Shown here: one piece after another, positions 1 through 8,372 of the stretch
Layout of the letters: each line of letters starts with the position of its first letter
Numbering within the stretch: position 1 is the first letter of the stretch
Source: Saprospiraceae bacterium
GTDB taxonomy: Bacteria; Bacteroidota; Bacteroidia; Chitinophagales; Saprospiraceae
DNA length: 53,680 nucleotides
Assembly: GCA_027486765.1 (NCBI GenBank)
Contig: JAIXOO010000022.1
Coordinates: forward strand, 1-53,680
Direction of reading: 5' to 3'
Program-made: the position numbers and the translations under genes
Notes under the pieces: generated by a model
Told to the model about the DNA's origin: nothing
Databases searched by the model: none
What the model saw: only the letters and a program-made list of their open reading frames with translations

Positions 1-1955
1 GGATAGGGCGTACCCAACATGGTCAACACCTTGATCTTTTTAGGCATGGTGCCCAAATCCATTTCATCGCGCAACAACCAAGGGTAAGCAGGCATAATCG
101 AACCTGGTGCGATACTTTGGGGATCTACCATGTGGTTGTAGTGCCAGCTATCCGGGTATTTGCCACCTACACGGTGCAAGTCCGGACCGGTCCGTTTGGA
201 ACCCCAGAGGAAAGGCCGATCGTAGATAAACTCACCCGATTTGGAGTATTCCCCATACCGTTCAGTTTCAGAGCGGAATGGACGCACCATCTGGGAGTGG
301 CAACCCATGCAGCCTTCGCGGATGTACAAGTCGCGACCGTGCAATTCCAGCGGTGTGTAGGGTTTTACGGAAGCGATTTTTGGTACATTGGACTCAATCA
401 TGACCATTGGGGAAATTTCGATGATCCCACCGATCAAAATTGCGATCGCACTACCTATCAACATTTGCATCGGCCGACGCTCAATCCAACGGTGCCAGTG
501 TTCCCCTTTGTGGGCGCCATCCGTAGCCACTCTGGCAGGTGCTTCGGCTACTTCATCACCGATGAAAGATCCTTGGCGTATGGTTGCAATCAGGTTGTAA
601 ACCATCACCAGCGTACCAGCAAAGTATAAGGTGCCGCCCAATGCACGGATGTAGTACATCGGCATGATTTGGGTCACCGTTTCGAGGAAGTTGCCGTATT
701 TCAGGAAGCCATCGGGCGTAAATTCTTTCCACATCAAGCTTTGTGCCCAACCCGCCCAATACAGTGGGATGGCGTAGAAAGCGATACCCAAGGTTCCAAT
801 CCAGAAGTGGGCATTGGCCAATTTTCCAGAATAAATCTGCGTATTGAACAAGCGAGGAATTAACCAGTATAGGATACCAAAGGTCAGGAAGCCGTTCCAG
901 CCCAGGGTACCGATGTGTACGTGGCCAATGGTCCAGTCCGTAAAGTGACTGATGGCGTTGACTGACTTGATCGACAGCATGGGGCCTTCAAAAGTCGCCA
1001 TACCGTAAGCCGTAATGGCCACGACCATGAATTTCAAAACGGGATCTTGGCGCACCCGGTCCCAGGCTCCGCGTAGGGTCAATAAACCATTCAGCATACC
1101 ACCCCAAGAAGGTGCAATCAGCATGATGGAGAACACCGTACCCAAAGACTGTGCCCAATCCGGCAAAGAAGTATACAACAAGTGGTGTGGACCAGCCCAG
1201 ATATAGATGAAGATCAACGCCCAGAAGTGGATGATCGACAAGCGATACGAATACACCGGGCGGTTGGCCGCTTTCGGCAAGAAGTAGTACATCAAGCCCA
1301 GGTAGGGCGTGGTGAGGAAAAATGCCACCGCATTGTGGCCATACCACCACTGCACCAAGGCGTCTTGCACCCCCGCGAAGATGTTGTAACTTTTGGTCGC
1401 AGAAACCGGAATTTCGATGTTGTTGCCAATGTGCAACACGGTTACCGTAATCCAGGTCGCAATGTAAAACCAGATGGCTACGTACATGTGGTTTTCACGG
1501 CGTTTGAGAATGGTCCCAAACATGTTGATCCCAAAGACTACCCAGACCAGCGCAATCGCGATATCGATTGGCCATTCCAGTTCAGCGTATTCTTTGGCAC
1601 TGGTAATTCCCAAAGGTAAGGTTACCGCGGCCATCACGATGATGGACTGCCAACCCCAGAAGTGGATGTTACTCAGCGCATTGCTGAACATGCGGGTTTT
1701 GAGCAAACGTTGCAGGGAATAATAAACGCCCATGTAAATGCCGTTCCCAACGAAAGCAAAGATTGCTGCGTTGGTGTGCAATGGGCGGATTCTACCGTAG
1801 GTGATGTACGGGATGCCAAGGTTTAATTCAGGCCAGATCAGTTCAAAAGCTGCAATAAGGCCCACCAGCATCCCGACAACCGCCCAGAGCATGGTCGCGT
1901 ACGCAAATTTGCGCACGATAGCATTGTCGTAGTAAAATGTCTCTACTTGTGCCAT
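1..1955 (-). CDS. ccoNO: Fused cbb3-type cytochrome c oxidase subunits I/II (CcoN-CcoO), 3' end outside window
   Basis: This is the catalytic part of the high-affinity cbb3 terminal oxidase, which reduces O2 at the cytoplasmic membrane. The reading frame opens at an ATG at 1955 (MAQVETFYYDN) and stays open to the window edge, so the C-terminus is missing. The first ~480 residues are a multi-helix heme-copper oxidase subunit I with the expected histidines (RPLHTNAAIF, WWYGHNAVAF, WAGPHHLLY, IGHVHIGTLGWNG). After a linker the chain continues into CcoO, with its mono-heme c motif in GCMGCHSQMVRPF and then WGSKRTGPDLHRVGGKY. The N-O fusion is usual in Bacteroidota. ccoS lies 13 bp upstream on the same strand and shares the promoter region. 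CcoP and assembly genes would be expected to the left, out of view. Confidence 0.96.
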   Translation of the reverse strand, partial: MAQVETFYYDNAIVRKFAYATMLWAVVGMLVGLIAAFELIWPELNLGIPYITYGRIRPLHTNAAIFAFVGNGIYMGVYYSLQRLLKTRMFSNALSNIHFWGWQSIIVMAAVTLPLGITSAKEYAELEWPIDIAIALVWVVFGINMFGTILKRRENHMYVAIWFYIATWITVTVLHIGNNIEIPVSATKSYNIFAGVQDALVQWWYGHNAVAFFLTTPYLGLMYYFLPKAANRPVYSYRLSIIHFWALIFIYIWAGPHHLLYTSLPDWAQSLGTVFSIMLIAPSWGGMLNGLLTLRGAWDRVRQDPVLKFMVVAITAYGMATFEGPMLSIKSVNAISHFTDWTIGHVHIGTLGWNGFLTFGILYWLIPRLFNTQIYSGKLANAHFWIGTLGIAFYAIPLYWAGWAQSLMWKEFTPDGFLKYGNFLETVTQIMPMYYIRALGGTLYFAGTLVMVYNLIATIRQGSFIGDEVAEAPARVATDGAHKGEHWHRWIERRPMQMLIGSAIAILIGGIIEISPMVMIESNVPKIASVKPYTPLELHGRDLYIREGCMGCHSQMVRPFRSETERYGEYSKSGEFIYDRPFLWGSKRTGPDLHRVGGKYPDSWHYNHMVDPQSIAPGSIMPAYPWLLRDEMDLGTMPKKIKVLTMLGTPY

Positions 1956-1968
1956 CAGGTTTGTGATT

Positions 1969-2130
1969 TTAAAGTTTTGTGTCAGTTGGTTTGTCGTCGT
2001 CAAGAAGCATGCGAATCGACGGTGTATAATCGTCATCGTATTGTCCACCTTTGACGGCCCAGAAGAAAGCGCCTAAAAAGCCCAGGGCTAGGATGAGGCT
2101 AATCAGAATGAGCAAAAAAACGACTGTCAT
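1969..2130 (-). CDS. ccoS: cbb3-type cytochrome oxidase assembly protein CcoS
   Basis: A 53-residue single-pass membrane protein needed for cofactor insertion into the cbb3 oxidase. One hydrophobic helix (MTVVFLLILISLILALGFLGAFFWAVK) is followed by the family hallmark GQYDDDYTPSIRML. An in-frame ATG lies 24 nt further upstream, but the start at 2130 gives the usual CcoS N-terminus and has a purine-rich AAAGGT directly before it, so it is preferred. The gene is 13 bp upstream of ccoNO and in the same direction, so the two are almost certainly cotranscribed from the promoter near 2150-2216. Confidence 0.9.
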   Translation of the reverse strand: MTVVFLLILISLILALGFLGAFFWAVKGGQYDDDYTPSIRMLLDDDKPTDTKL

Positions 2131-2150
2131 ACCTTTGTCAATTTGTTCGT

Positions 2151-2158
2151 GCAAGGTA
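2151..2158 (-). promoter_or_regulatory. Probable -7 box of the ccoS-ccoNO promoter
   Basis: Read on the minus strand this is TACCTTGC, close to the Bacteroidota -7 element TAnnTTTG. It lies about 21 nt before the ccoS ATG and 56 bp (centre to centre) downstream of the CRP/FNR-like site at 2205-2216. The same spacing recurs at the universal stress protein promoter (7371/7428), which is the main reason for calling it. Confidence 0.5.
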
Positions 2159-2182
2159 GGCAGCCGTCAATCTTGGGCAGGA

Positions 2183-2216
2183 TGACAGGGGTCAGGGGCG
2201 GGAGTGATTTTTGTCA
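2183..2216 (-). promoter_or_regulatory. CRP/FNR-like operator(s) upstream of the cbb3 oxidase genes
   Basis: On the minus strand 2204-2216 reads TGACAAAAATCAC, an imperfect dyad TGA-N6-TCA of CRP/FNR type. A second, perfect dyad TGAC-N4-GTCA lies at 2183-2194. FNR-type control of cbb3 oxidases by low oxygen is well known in other bacteria; that this site is bound by an FNR homologue is inference. The 13-base core is identical to the one upstream of the universal stress protein gene at 7367. Confidence 0.55.
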
Positions 2217-2300
2217 GTGGAGAACTGAAAATTAGGCAGGGGAAGAAGACGGTCGGGCGACAGTCAGTCTTTTCTAGGAAAAATCTGAATATATGAAAGG

Positions 2301-2335
2301 CAATAGGCTTTTTTGGAACCCAAAAAAGCCTATTG
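2301..2335. repeat. Perfect 16-bp inverted repeat with 3-nt loop
   Basis: CAATAGGCTTTTTTGG at 2301-2316 and its exact complement at 2320-2335 are separated by AAC. The hairpin is 22 bp beyond the stop codon of the minus-strand hydrolase gene (2358). The T-run lies near the loop, not after the stem, so it is not a textbook intrinsic terminator, although it may still end or protect the transcript. The rest of 2217-2357 shows nothing else recognisable. Confidence 0.7.
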
Positions 2336-2357
2336 TTAACCGGTTATTTAAATGGCT

Positions 2358-3212
2358 TTATTTTAAATGCTTCTCAAAAAACGCCAACGTCCGGCTCCAG
2401 GCCAGTTTAGCCGCCTCCGCATTGTAGCGAGCGGTAGAAGTATCGTTGTGGAAAGCGTGGTTTACCCCTTCATATACGTATTGTTCGTAGACAATTTTAT
2501 TGGCCTTTAGCGATTCTTCATAAGCAGCCATGCCCGCATTCACCCGTTCATCCAAACCGCCATAGTGCAACTGCACCGCAGCCTTGATCTTAGGCACTTC
2601 AGCAGCTTCGGGCTGACGGCCATAAAAGGCAACGGCAGCACCCAATGCAGGTACTTTCGTAGCCAGGGTATTCGCCATGGCACCGCCCCAACAGAAACCT
2701 ACGCAGCCAATTTTGCCATTCCAGTCTTCACGTGAGGGTAGGGAATCAAGGCAACGCATGAAATTTTCGACGTTGTCTTCAGCTTTGAGGGTCGTGAAAA
2801 GTTGCCGGGCTTCGTCTTCGGTGATCTCAGGTTTGGTCAGGATCGGTGCTAAGGCATTGGGGGCAATGGCCAAATAACCCGCCAGTGCTGCTCGCCGGGC
2901 CACATCTTCAATGTGGGCATTGAGTCCACGGTTTTCGTGGATGACGATAACGGCGGCGTATTTTTTCTTCTTTTCGGGTCGGGCCACATAGGCTTTCATT
3001 TGGCCCTGTGCGCCGGGATAAGTGATGTATTCGGTAAACAGTTCCCCTTCGGTAGTGACCTTAGCCGTTTGGTAATCCGATTCCAGGAAGGGCAATACCG
3101 ACATGGCTGCGGCAGTACTCCCGGTCAGCATCACCAACTGTTGCATGAATTGCTTGCGGGTAAGCGGTTTGTGGGTGTATTCGTCGTAAAGTTTGATGAT
3201 GCGTTGATCCAT
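2358..3212 (-). CDS. Dienelactone hydrolase family protein (YghX-like), exported
   Basis: An alpha/beta-hydrolase of 284 residues. The catalytic cysteine is C174 in the nucleophile elbow GFCWGG; the acid is probably the Asp in HYGGLDERV and the base the His in GVNHAFHND, the usual order for dienelactone hydrolases. The N-terminus has a charged stretch (LTRKQFMQQL) before a hydrophobic segment (TGSTAAAMSVLPFL), like a degenerate Tat or Sec leader as in YghX-type members. The oxyanion region VIHENRGLNAHIEDVARR is also typical. The substrate cannot be read from sequence. It stands alone on the minus strand with the 2301-2335 hairpin after its stop codon. Confidence 0.88.
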   Translation of the reverse strand: MDQRIIKLYDEYTHKPLTRKQFMQQLVMLTGSTAAAMSVLPFLESDYQTAKVTTEGELFTEYITYPGAQGQMKAYVARPEKKKKYAAVIVIHENRGLNAHIEDVARRAALAGYLAIAPNALAPILTKPEITEDEARQLFTTLKAEDNVENFMRCLDSLPSREDWNGKIGCVGFCWGGAMANTLATKVPALGAAVAFYGRQPEAAEVPKIKAAVQLHYGGLDERVNAGMAAYEESLKANKIVYEQYVYEGVNHAFHNDTSTARYNAEAAKLAWSRTLAFFEKHLK

Positions 3213-3281
3213 GATGAAGGTTGTTCGTTTTGTTCAAAAATAATCTTTTTTTAGCAAAGATGTACGCTGATTGACCGCAAA

Positions 3282-4052
3282 TTACATTTGCTCATACACC
3301 CAATGAGAGATAGACTCCACTTCTGCCAACTCAAGCGCTTTGATTTCAAATATTTGATCTTTGAGTAATTCATTCAGCACTTGGGCTTCTTCAAGCGATA
3401 GATAGCGGGTGCTCAAAAGCATCGTTTCTGGGCTGTAGTTCAAATTTTGCGAATTTTCAATGAAAGACTGGAGAATAGCAGGATTATCGGAAAGTTCGGC
3501 AAGCGGACCTTTTATCAATATTTCGCTAAAGATTTCTTGAAGCCTACTCATGGCAACTTCCCTAGCATTTTCAACAGTATTAAAAAATAAGGGCGCATCA
3601 CAATAGTTAAGAAACTTTGGATTAGGGAAATGGGGAGCTCTTTTCCAAATCCCCCAAAAAACGGGTTTTCCCGTAAACTCAGCCAAATCGTAAAACTTGA
3701 TTCCACTGATCTCCCGTATATCTAAAATGTCTTCATCCGTCAGATTTTTGGGCAAATAAGTATCACTTTCACACATCTCATATTCATTAATTTTAATGAT
3801 CTCATAACCAAACCTTCTTTGATGGTATTGGTTAAATTGATCAATGATTACTAAATCTCGAGCATAACCTGCAAATTGCTCAAGGCTAGACAAATCTACT
3901 TGCTCAAAAGCAGCACGTTCCAACCGAATGAGTGCCTTTGTAGCTTCATCTTTATCTGAAAATACTTGTTCAATTCCACCCAGGGTATGCACTTCTGAAT
4001 ATTCATCGTTGTAGAGAAAAGCGATTTTTCTAATCACAAAAGACTTTTCCAT
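3282..4052 (-). CDS. Uncharacterised protein, 256 aa
   Basis: Not recognised. It is a soluble, acidic protein without signal peptide or membrane helix. Residues 1-125 look like a mixed alpha/beta unit containing FGYEIIKINEYEMCESD, and the C-terminal third is helical and rich in Leu/Glu. It follows the gene at 4056-4667 by 3 bp in the same direction, so the two probably form an operon and may act together. Both are visibly richer in A/T and in AAA/GAA/ATT codons than the neighbouring hydrolase and transporter genes, which suggests later acquisition, though I have not computed this. Confidence 0.72.
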   Translation of the reverse strand: MEKSFVIRKIAFLYNDEYSEVHTLGGIEQVFSDKDEATKALIRLERAAFEQVDLSSLEQFAGYARDLVIIDQFNQYHQRRFGYEIIKINEYEMCESDTYLPKNLTDEDILDIREISGIKFYDLAEFTGKPVFWGIWKRAPHFPNPKFLNYCDAPLFFNTVENAREVAMSRLQEIFSEILIKGPLAELSDNPAILQSFIENSQNLNYSPETMLLSTRYLSLEEAQVLNELLKDQIFEIKALELAEVESISHWVYEQM

Positions 4053-4055
4053 AAT

Positions 4056-4667
4056 TTAAAGGGTTTTGATTTGATTGAGTTTATTTGCACTTGGAGGGAA
4101 GGCCGTACCATTGTCCATCCATAGTTCAAAGCGCATCGCTTGGAAAATCTCATGAGCTGAGATTTCAAAGTCAAGCAATTGAATTTCAATAGGTTGTATT
4201 TTGGGTAAAATGTAGTTCAAAAACCAGCTATTATGGGTTAAGAGCAGGGCTTTCAACTGGCCTGTGAGATGCAAAGGAGAAAGCAGCAACTCTTCTACTT
4301 GTTTATTGCCAGCATACTTTTGATGCAAAATTTCAATCTTTTGCTTCCAGTTGTTTATCTCTCGTTCGTCAATACAGGCTACAAAATCGGCTAGTGTAGG
4401 GATAAATTTGTTTTTAAAGTCTGGCAAAATATGATCCCTTTCGCATAAATCCTTAACATTGATCACTTTGCCATCTGAGTTGGTAAGTACTTCACCAAAA
4501 ATGGGGTTGATGACCCGCAAAATCCCCCAATGCGTGTGCAAAATTCGATGTCGATTGTCACTACATATCTCCTTGGTGCAATCCATAAACTGATGGATAG
4601 GGTAGTAGTCTTCAATTTTTCCACCCCAGTTTTTTACTGAAACTTCAGCATGTTTATATGGATTCAT
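4056..4667 (-). CDS. DUF6915-like protein, 203 aa
   Basis: The N-terminal ~110 residues fit the pattern I associate with DUF6915 proteins: an early H, then WGGKIEDYYPIHQFMD, DNRHRILHTHWGI and a late IFG, with many conserved His and Asp residues that could bind metal. The C-terminal ~90 residues are helical and not recognised. There is no signal peptide, so the protein is predicted cytoplasmic. No function is established for the family as far as I know. It is the first gene of a two-gene unit with the unknown protein at 3282-4052. Confidence 0.7.
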   Translation of the reverse strand: MNPYKHAEVSVKNWGGKIEDYYPIHQFMDCTKEICSDNRHRILHTHWGILRVINPIFGEVLTNSDGKVINVKDLCERDHILPDFKNKFIPTLADFVACIDEREINNWKQKIEILHQKYAGNKQVEELLLSPLHLTGQLKALLLTHNSWFLNYILPKIQPIEIQLLDFEISAHEIFQAMRFELWMDNGTAFPPSANKLNQIKTL

Positions 4668-4745
4668 TTTAGCTTGGGTAAAAGTTTTAAGATAAAAACC
4701 AGGGCAAGATAAAATTATTTTTTAATTAATAAAACTATTTGTTTT

Positions 4746-6257
4746 TCAATTCTCCAAATACTTCCCCGGCTTCAACAAAATCTTCACCAGCCCCAGCGCC
4801 ACCGCCAACACCAAAAACAACGCTGGAAATCCCCCCAAGGTCGACGCCATTTTGATCCCATCAATCCCCGCATTGGCCACCATCACCCAGGCGATCAAAC
4901 CCACCAGGCTACCCCACACAATTTTGATCCAAATGGGTGCCTCCGGACTTTCCGGAGAAATACCGGAACTGGACAAACTGCTCATGGCCGAGGTATTGGC
5001 ATCCGCTCCTGCGACGTAGGATAAAAATGCAGTGGCTAAAAAAGCCAGTCCAGTGAGTTGAGCGAGTGGCAATTGATCCAAAACGGCGTAAATCACTCCC
5101 TCCGGGCCTTGTTTTTGCAGGGTGCCATACAAATTGGCAGTATGCCCCACAAAGTCCATGTACACCGCGCTGCCACTAAAGATGAGCATCCACACAATGG
5201 AGAACAGGGAGGGGAGAATCAAATTGTAATTAATGAAATCGCGCACGGTATAACCGATTGCTACCCGCCCCAAAAAGAGTGCGGTAACTGGCGTCCAGGC
5301 CAACCAATTCGCCCAATAAAACACCGTCCAGCTATCCGCCCAGGATTTGTCGACGCCCAGACTCAAACTGCGTGGGAAAAAAGTCTGAGCATAATCGGTT
5401 AGACTTTCGGCCCCGTAACTAAACAAAAACCTCGTTGGCCCAAAAAACAAGACAAACAAAGCCAGGACAAAAAACGCATAAGTATTGATGTTGGACAAAA
5501 TGCGAATCCCGTTGAACAGGCCCGTGATGGCCGATACAATGAAGGAAAATACAATCACCAGCGCGATCACAAACAACAATTCCGGACTGTGCTGGATGCC
5601 AAAAAAGCGCTCCAAACCACCCGCTACTGTCAGGATACCTGCGCCCAGTGAAGCAGCCATACCCGCTACCAAACTGTACAAACAAACGGCATCGATGGTA
5701 TGGCTCCAAGCTCCGGGCTTGCGAGCACCGATGAGTGGATACAACATGGAACCCAGGCTAAAGGGCTGCTTCAGGTTGTAATACGCAATGGCAAACATCA
5801 AGCCAGCCACGGTGTAGATACTATATGGTGTGAAAGTCCAGTGCAAAAACATGGTCGAAAGCGCAAAGCGCGCCGCCTCCGGGCTTTCGGCCTTTACCCC
5901 AATGCCTCCGGGTGGAGTATGCAAATGGTACAAGGGCTCGGCGGTGGCCCAAAACAGGATGCCGATGGCAATAGTGGTACACAAGGTAATGCTGAACCAC
6001 TGCCAGCGGGTAAGCATGGGCACGGCGTCTTTGCCCCCAATTTTTACTTTGGCCAAAGGCGAAAAATAAATCCAGATGCAAAGCAAAAGGAAGAACAAGG
6101 TGCCACTGGAGAACAGCCAGCCAAAATGGTACAAAATCCAGTCATTGGCGGCTTTGACCTTGACCAAAAAATCGCTAGGGTCATAAAGACTGTACAAAGT
6201 GGAGGCAAGCAAAAGAAGGGCAGGAGGCAAAAAAACAGGCAACTTGATCTTGGGCAT
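4746..6257 (-). CDS. BCCT family transporter (betaine/choline/carnitine type)
   Basis: A 503-residue inner-membrane protein with about 12 hydrophobic helices. The BCCT signature lies in SWTVFYWANWLAWTPV followed by LFLGRVAIGYTVRDF. In well-studied betaine carriers the motif has consecutive tryptophans (WxWW), and here one is replaced by Asn (WANW), so the substrate need not be glycine betaine. The FATAEPLYH-like segment LFWATAEPLYHL in the early part is also family-typical. The long charged tails of osmosensing BetP are absent. It is divergent from the metallo-hydrolase gene at 6350, with 92 bp between them; no clear promoter was found there. Confidence 0.92.
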   Translation of the reverse strand: MPKIKLPVFLPPALLLLASTLYSLYDPSDFLVKVKAANDWILYHFGWLFSSGTLFFLLLCIWIYFSPLAKVKIGGKDAVPMLTRWQWFSITLCTTIAIGILFWATAEPLYHLHTPPGGIGVKAESPEAARFALSTMFLHWTFTPYSIYTVAGLMFAIAYYNLKQPFSLGSMLYPLIGARKPGAWSHTIDAVCLYSLVAGMAASLGAGILTVAGGLERFFGIQHSPELLFVIALVIVFSFIVSAITGLFNGIRILSNINTYAFFVLALFVLFFGPTRFLFSYGAESLTDYAQTFFPRSLSLGVDKSWADSWTVFYWANWLAWTPVTALFLGRVAIGYTVRDFINYNLILPSLFSIVWMLIFSGSAVYMDFVGHTANLYGTLQKQGPEGVIYAVLDQLPLAQLTGLAFLATAFLSYVAGADANTSAMSSLSSSGISPESPEAPIWIKIVWGSLVGLIAWVMVANAGIDGIKMASTLGGFPALFLVLAVALGLVKILLKPGKYLEN

Positions 6258-6349
6258 GGTATGGCTTTGAGCTCAAATTTGAATAAAAAACCGTAAAGCG
6301 TAGCATAATTCCTGCTTTATTTACACCTTGAAAGTACAATCCGATCCAG

Positions 6350-7174
6350 ATGAAACTCATACCGATCAATTCCGGCTTTTTTAAACTCGATGGAGGCGCC
6401 ATGTTTGGCGTAGTGCCCAAACGCATGTGGCAAAAGCTGAACGAACCCGACGAAAACAACCTCTGTACCTGGGCCATGCGTTGCTTGTTGATCGATACGG
6501 GTGAGCGCAAAATTTTGGTGGACACCGGGATTGGCAATAAGCAAGATGCCCGCTTTCGCTCCCATTTTACCCCTTGGGGCCAAGAGACCTTTTTACAAAA
6601 TCTGGCCGCTGAAGGCTACCGCGCTGAGGACATCACCGATGTATTGCTTACCCACCTGCATTTTGACCACGTGGGCGGGGCCATTCAACTGGATGCCAAA
6701 GGTAACCCCGAACCCACTTTTCCCAAGGCGCGCTATTGGTCAAATCCCGTTCACCTCGCCTGGGCGCTCAACCCCAATGCCCGCGAAGCCGCTTCATTTC
6801 TGAAGGAAAACATCCTTCCCTTGCGCGATTTAGGTATGCTGGAGCTGATTGACCCCAGTGATAAAGATGTGGAATGGTTGCCTGGCATTAGCCTGCGCTT
6901 TGTATATGGCCATACCGAAGCGATGATGTTGCCGATCATCGATACACCCGAAGGCACAGTGATGTATTGTGCCGATTTGATTCCTTCGCGTTGGCACGTG
7001 CGGATGCCCTACATCATGGCTTACGATGTGCGGCCATTGGACACCATGAAGGAGAAGGAACGTTTGTTGAATGAGGCTGCGGATGGCGCTTTTGGTTTGT
7101 ATTTTGAACATGACCCAAGTCTGGAGCAGGGTAGGGTAGCACGGGATGACTTTGGTAATTTTTCCTTGATTTAA
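6350..7174 (+). CDS. MBL-fold metallo-hydrolase
   Basis: A 274-residue metallo-beta-lactamase-fold enzyme with the dinuclear zinc motif HLHFDH at H102, H104, D106 and H107. Later metal ligands are plausible in YGHTEAMM, in MYCADLIPSRWH (bridging Asp) and in FEHDP near the C-terminus. The layout resembles the N-acyl homoserine lactonase/PNP-like branch, but the substrate is not readable. There is no signal peptide, so it is cytoplasmic. It is divergent from the BCCT transporter, and its stop codon is followed 12 bp later by a long palindromic repeat. Confidence 0.88.
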   Translation: MKLIPINSGFFKLDGGAMFGVVPKRMWQKLNEPDENNLCTWAMRCLLIDTGERKILVDTGIGNKQDARFRSHFTPWGQETFLQNLAAEGYRAEDITDVLLTHLHFDHVGGAIQLDAKGNPEPTFPKARYWSNPVHLAWALNPNAREAASFLKENILPLRDLGMLELIDPSDKDVEWLPGISLRFVYGHTEAMMLPIIDTPEGTVMYCADLIPSRWHVRMPYIMAYDVRPLDTMKEKERLLNEAADGAFGLYFEHDPSLEQGRVARDDFGNFSLI

Positions 7175-7186
7175 CGTGAGGTGCTC

Positions 7187-7293
7187 CCCTAAGGTGTTCT
7201 TAGGTGTCTAAGGTGGTTCAATTAAAACTCTTGCGCGCAAGCGCGAAGAATAAATTTTTTTCACCACCTAAGGCACCTAAGAGCACCTTAGGG
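7187..7293. repeat. Long intergenic palindrome, CTAAGGTG family (copy 1)
   Basis: The left arm starts at 7187 with CCCTAAGGTGTTCTTAGGTG and runs to about 7221. The right arm, 7260-7293, is its complement with a few mismatches. The arms are about 34 bp. The centre holds CTCTTGCGCGCAAG, itself palindromic. Copies 2 and 3 of the family lie at 21578-21690 and 22885-22988. The left arm begins 12 bp after the stop codon of the MBL-fold gene. Confidence 0.85.
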
Positions 7294-7362
7294 ATTCACC
7301 TTAGAAATTATATGCCCTTGGCACTGAGAAAAATGAGAAAAAAATATAAGCTTTTTGAAAAG

Positions 7363-7380
7363 AGGTGACAAAAATCACCT
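7363..7380 (+). promoter_or_regulatory. CRP/FNR-like operator upstream of the universal stress gene
   Basis: AGGTGA-CAAAAA-TCACCT is a perfect 6-bp dyad with a 6-bp spacer, the geometry of CRP-superfamily sites. The core TGACAAAAATCAC is identical to the one upstream of ccoS. Its centre is 57 bp upstream of the centre of the -7 box at 7425-7432. Confidence 0.6.
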
Positions 7381-7424
7381 TCACCCTCCCCTGAAGATCA
7401 ACGCGTACAGCTTCCCGTAGCCCT

Positions 7425-7432
7425 TACCTTTG
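7425..7432 (+). promoter_or_regulatory. -7 box of the universal stress protein promoter
   Basis: TACCTTTG matches the Bacteroidota -7 consensus TAnnTTTG exactly and ends 21 bp before the ATG at 7454. No good -33 TTTG is visible at the usual 19-bp distance, which fits a promoter that depends on the activator site at 7363-7380. Confidence 0.65.
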
Positions 7433-7453
7433 GACTAGAAAATCAAAGCAGCC

Positions 7454-8296
7454 ATGAAAAAGATTCTAGTTCCTACCGACTTCTCCGAAAACGCCCGCCA
7501 GGCTTTGGATGTAGCCGTTAAAATCGCCAAAAAAACGGACGCTGAGATCGTTCTGTTGCACGCAAACGAACAAGTCGGCGTTGCACTACCCGTATCCGAA
7601 TACTACTACACCTACGATCGCGCCATTGAGGAAAAATACCTCAACATGGTGCACGAGAACCTGGAAAAAATGTTGGCTGAGGTAGCTACCAGCTTGGGTG
7701 CCGACAACATCCGAACTGCCGTGATCGGCGGGCCATTCTCAACCATCGTTGCCGACTTGGTGCAAACCGAAGGCATTGACCTGATTGTGATGGGTACCAA
7801 AGGTGCCAGCGGTCTCAAAGAGTTCTTCGTAGGCTCAAATACTGAAAAAATTGTCCGCATCGCCAAATGCCCTGTGCTGACAGTGCACGATAACAAGGTT
7901 ACGGAATTCAACAACGTAGTGGTGCCCACCACCCTCGAAACAGATCAGAAAAAATTGTTCGAAGGTTTGCGGGAATGGGAAGCCATCTTCGGCGGCAAAT
8001 TCTACCTCTTGTACATCAACAATCCCGGTGCATACCGGGGCGACCACGACATTGAAACGCGGGAAAAACAACTGGTGGAAGCCACTGGCTTGAAAGATGT
8101 CGAAATCTACAAAACTGAAACGTTTACCCTCAACGAAGAGCAAGTCATCTTCGACTTCGCCAAGGAAAGGAACGCCGATCTCATCGTGATGGGCACACAC
8201 CAACGCCGAGGCTTGGCCCACATCTTACTGGGTTCTTTGACTGAGGATACCATCAACCACGCTGCAATTCCAGTACTGGCGATTCCGCTGAAGTAG
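7454..8296 (+). CDS. Universal stress protein, two tandem UspA domains
   Basis: A 280-residue cytoplasmic protein made of two UspA folds (about 1-145 and 150-280). Each ends in the nucleotide-binding pattern: VMGTKGASG then GSNTEKIVRIAKCPVL in the first, VMGTHQRRG then GSLTEDTINHAAIPVL in the second. The first is a full G-x2-G-x9-GS ATP-binding signature; in the second GTHQRRG departs slightly from it. The N-terminus MKKILVPTDFSENA is classical. The gene stands alone between the CRP/FNR-like promoter and a hairpin terminator. The promoter match with the cbb3 genes suggests induction under low oxygen or redox stress. Confidence 0.94.
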   Translation: MKKILVPTDFSENARQALDVAVKIAKKTDAEIVLLHANEQVGVALPVSEYYYTYDRAIEEKYLNMVHENLEKMLAEVATSLGADNIRTAVIGGPFSTIVADLVQTEGIDLIVMGTKGASGLKEFFVGSNTEKIVRIAKCPVLTVHDNKVTEFNNVVVPTTLETDQKKLFEGLREWEAIFGGKFYLLYINNPGAYRGDHDIETREKQLVEATGLKDVEIYKTETFTLNEEQVIFDFAKERNADLIVMGTHQRRGLAHILLGSLTEDTINHAAIPVLAIPLK

Positions 8297-8321
8297 CGTT
8301 TAAGGGTTGAATAAGGCCACG

Positions 8322-8352
8322 AAAGCCTCTCTAATTTGTACAGAGGGGCTTT
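8322..8352 (+). terminator. Probable terminator after the universal stress gene
   Basis: An 11-bp stem (AAAGCCTCTCT with AGAGGGGCTTT, one wobble pair) and a 9-nt loop lie 26 bp after the stop codon. The A/T-rich outer stem fits Bacteroidota terminators, although the T-run is only three bases long. Confidence 0.65.
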
Positions 8353-8372
8353 CTTAGTTAAATACCTTGTTG

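Noticed and set aside
117-1722. Several plus-strand open frames opposite the oxidase genes
   Set aside because: They are antisense to a clearly coding ccoNO frame with all metal ligands intact; codon patterns are those of complement shadows.
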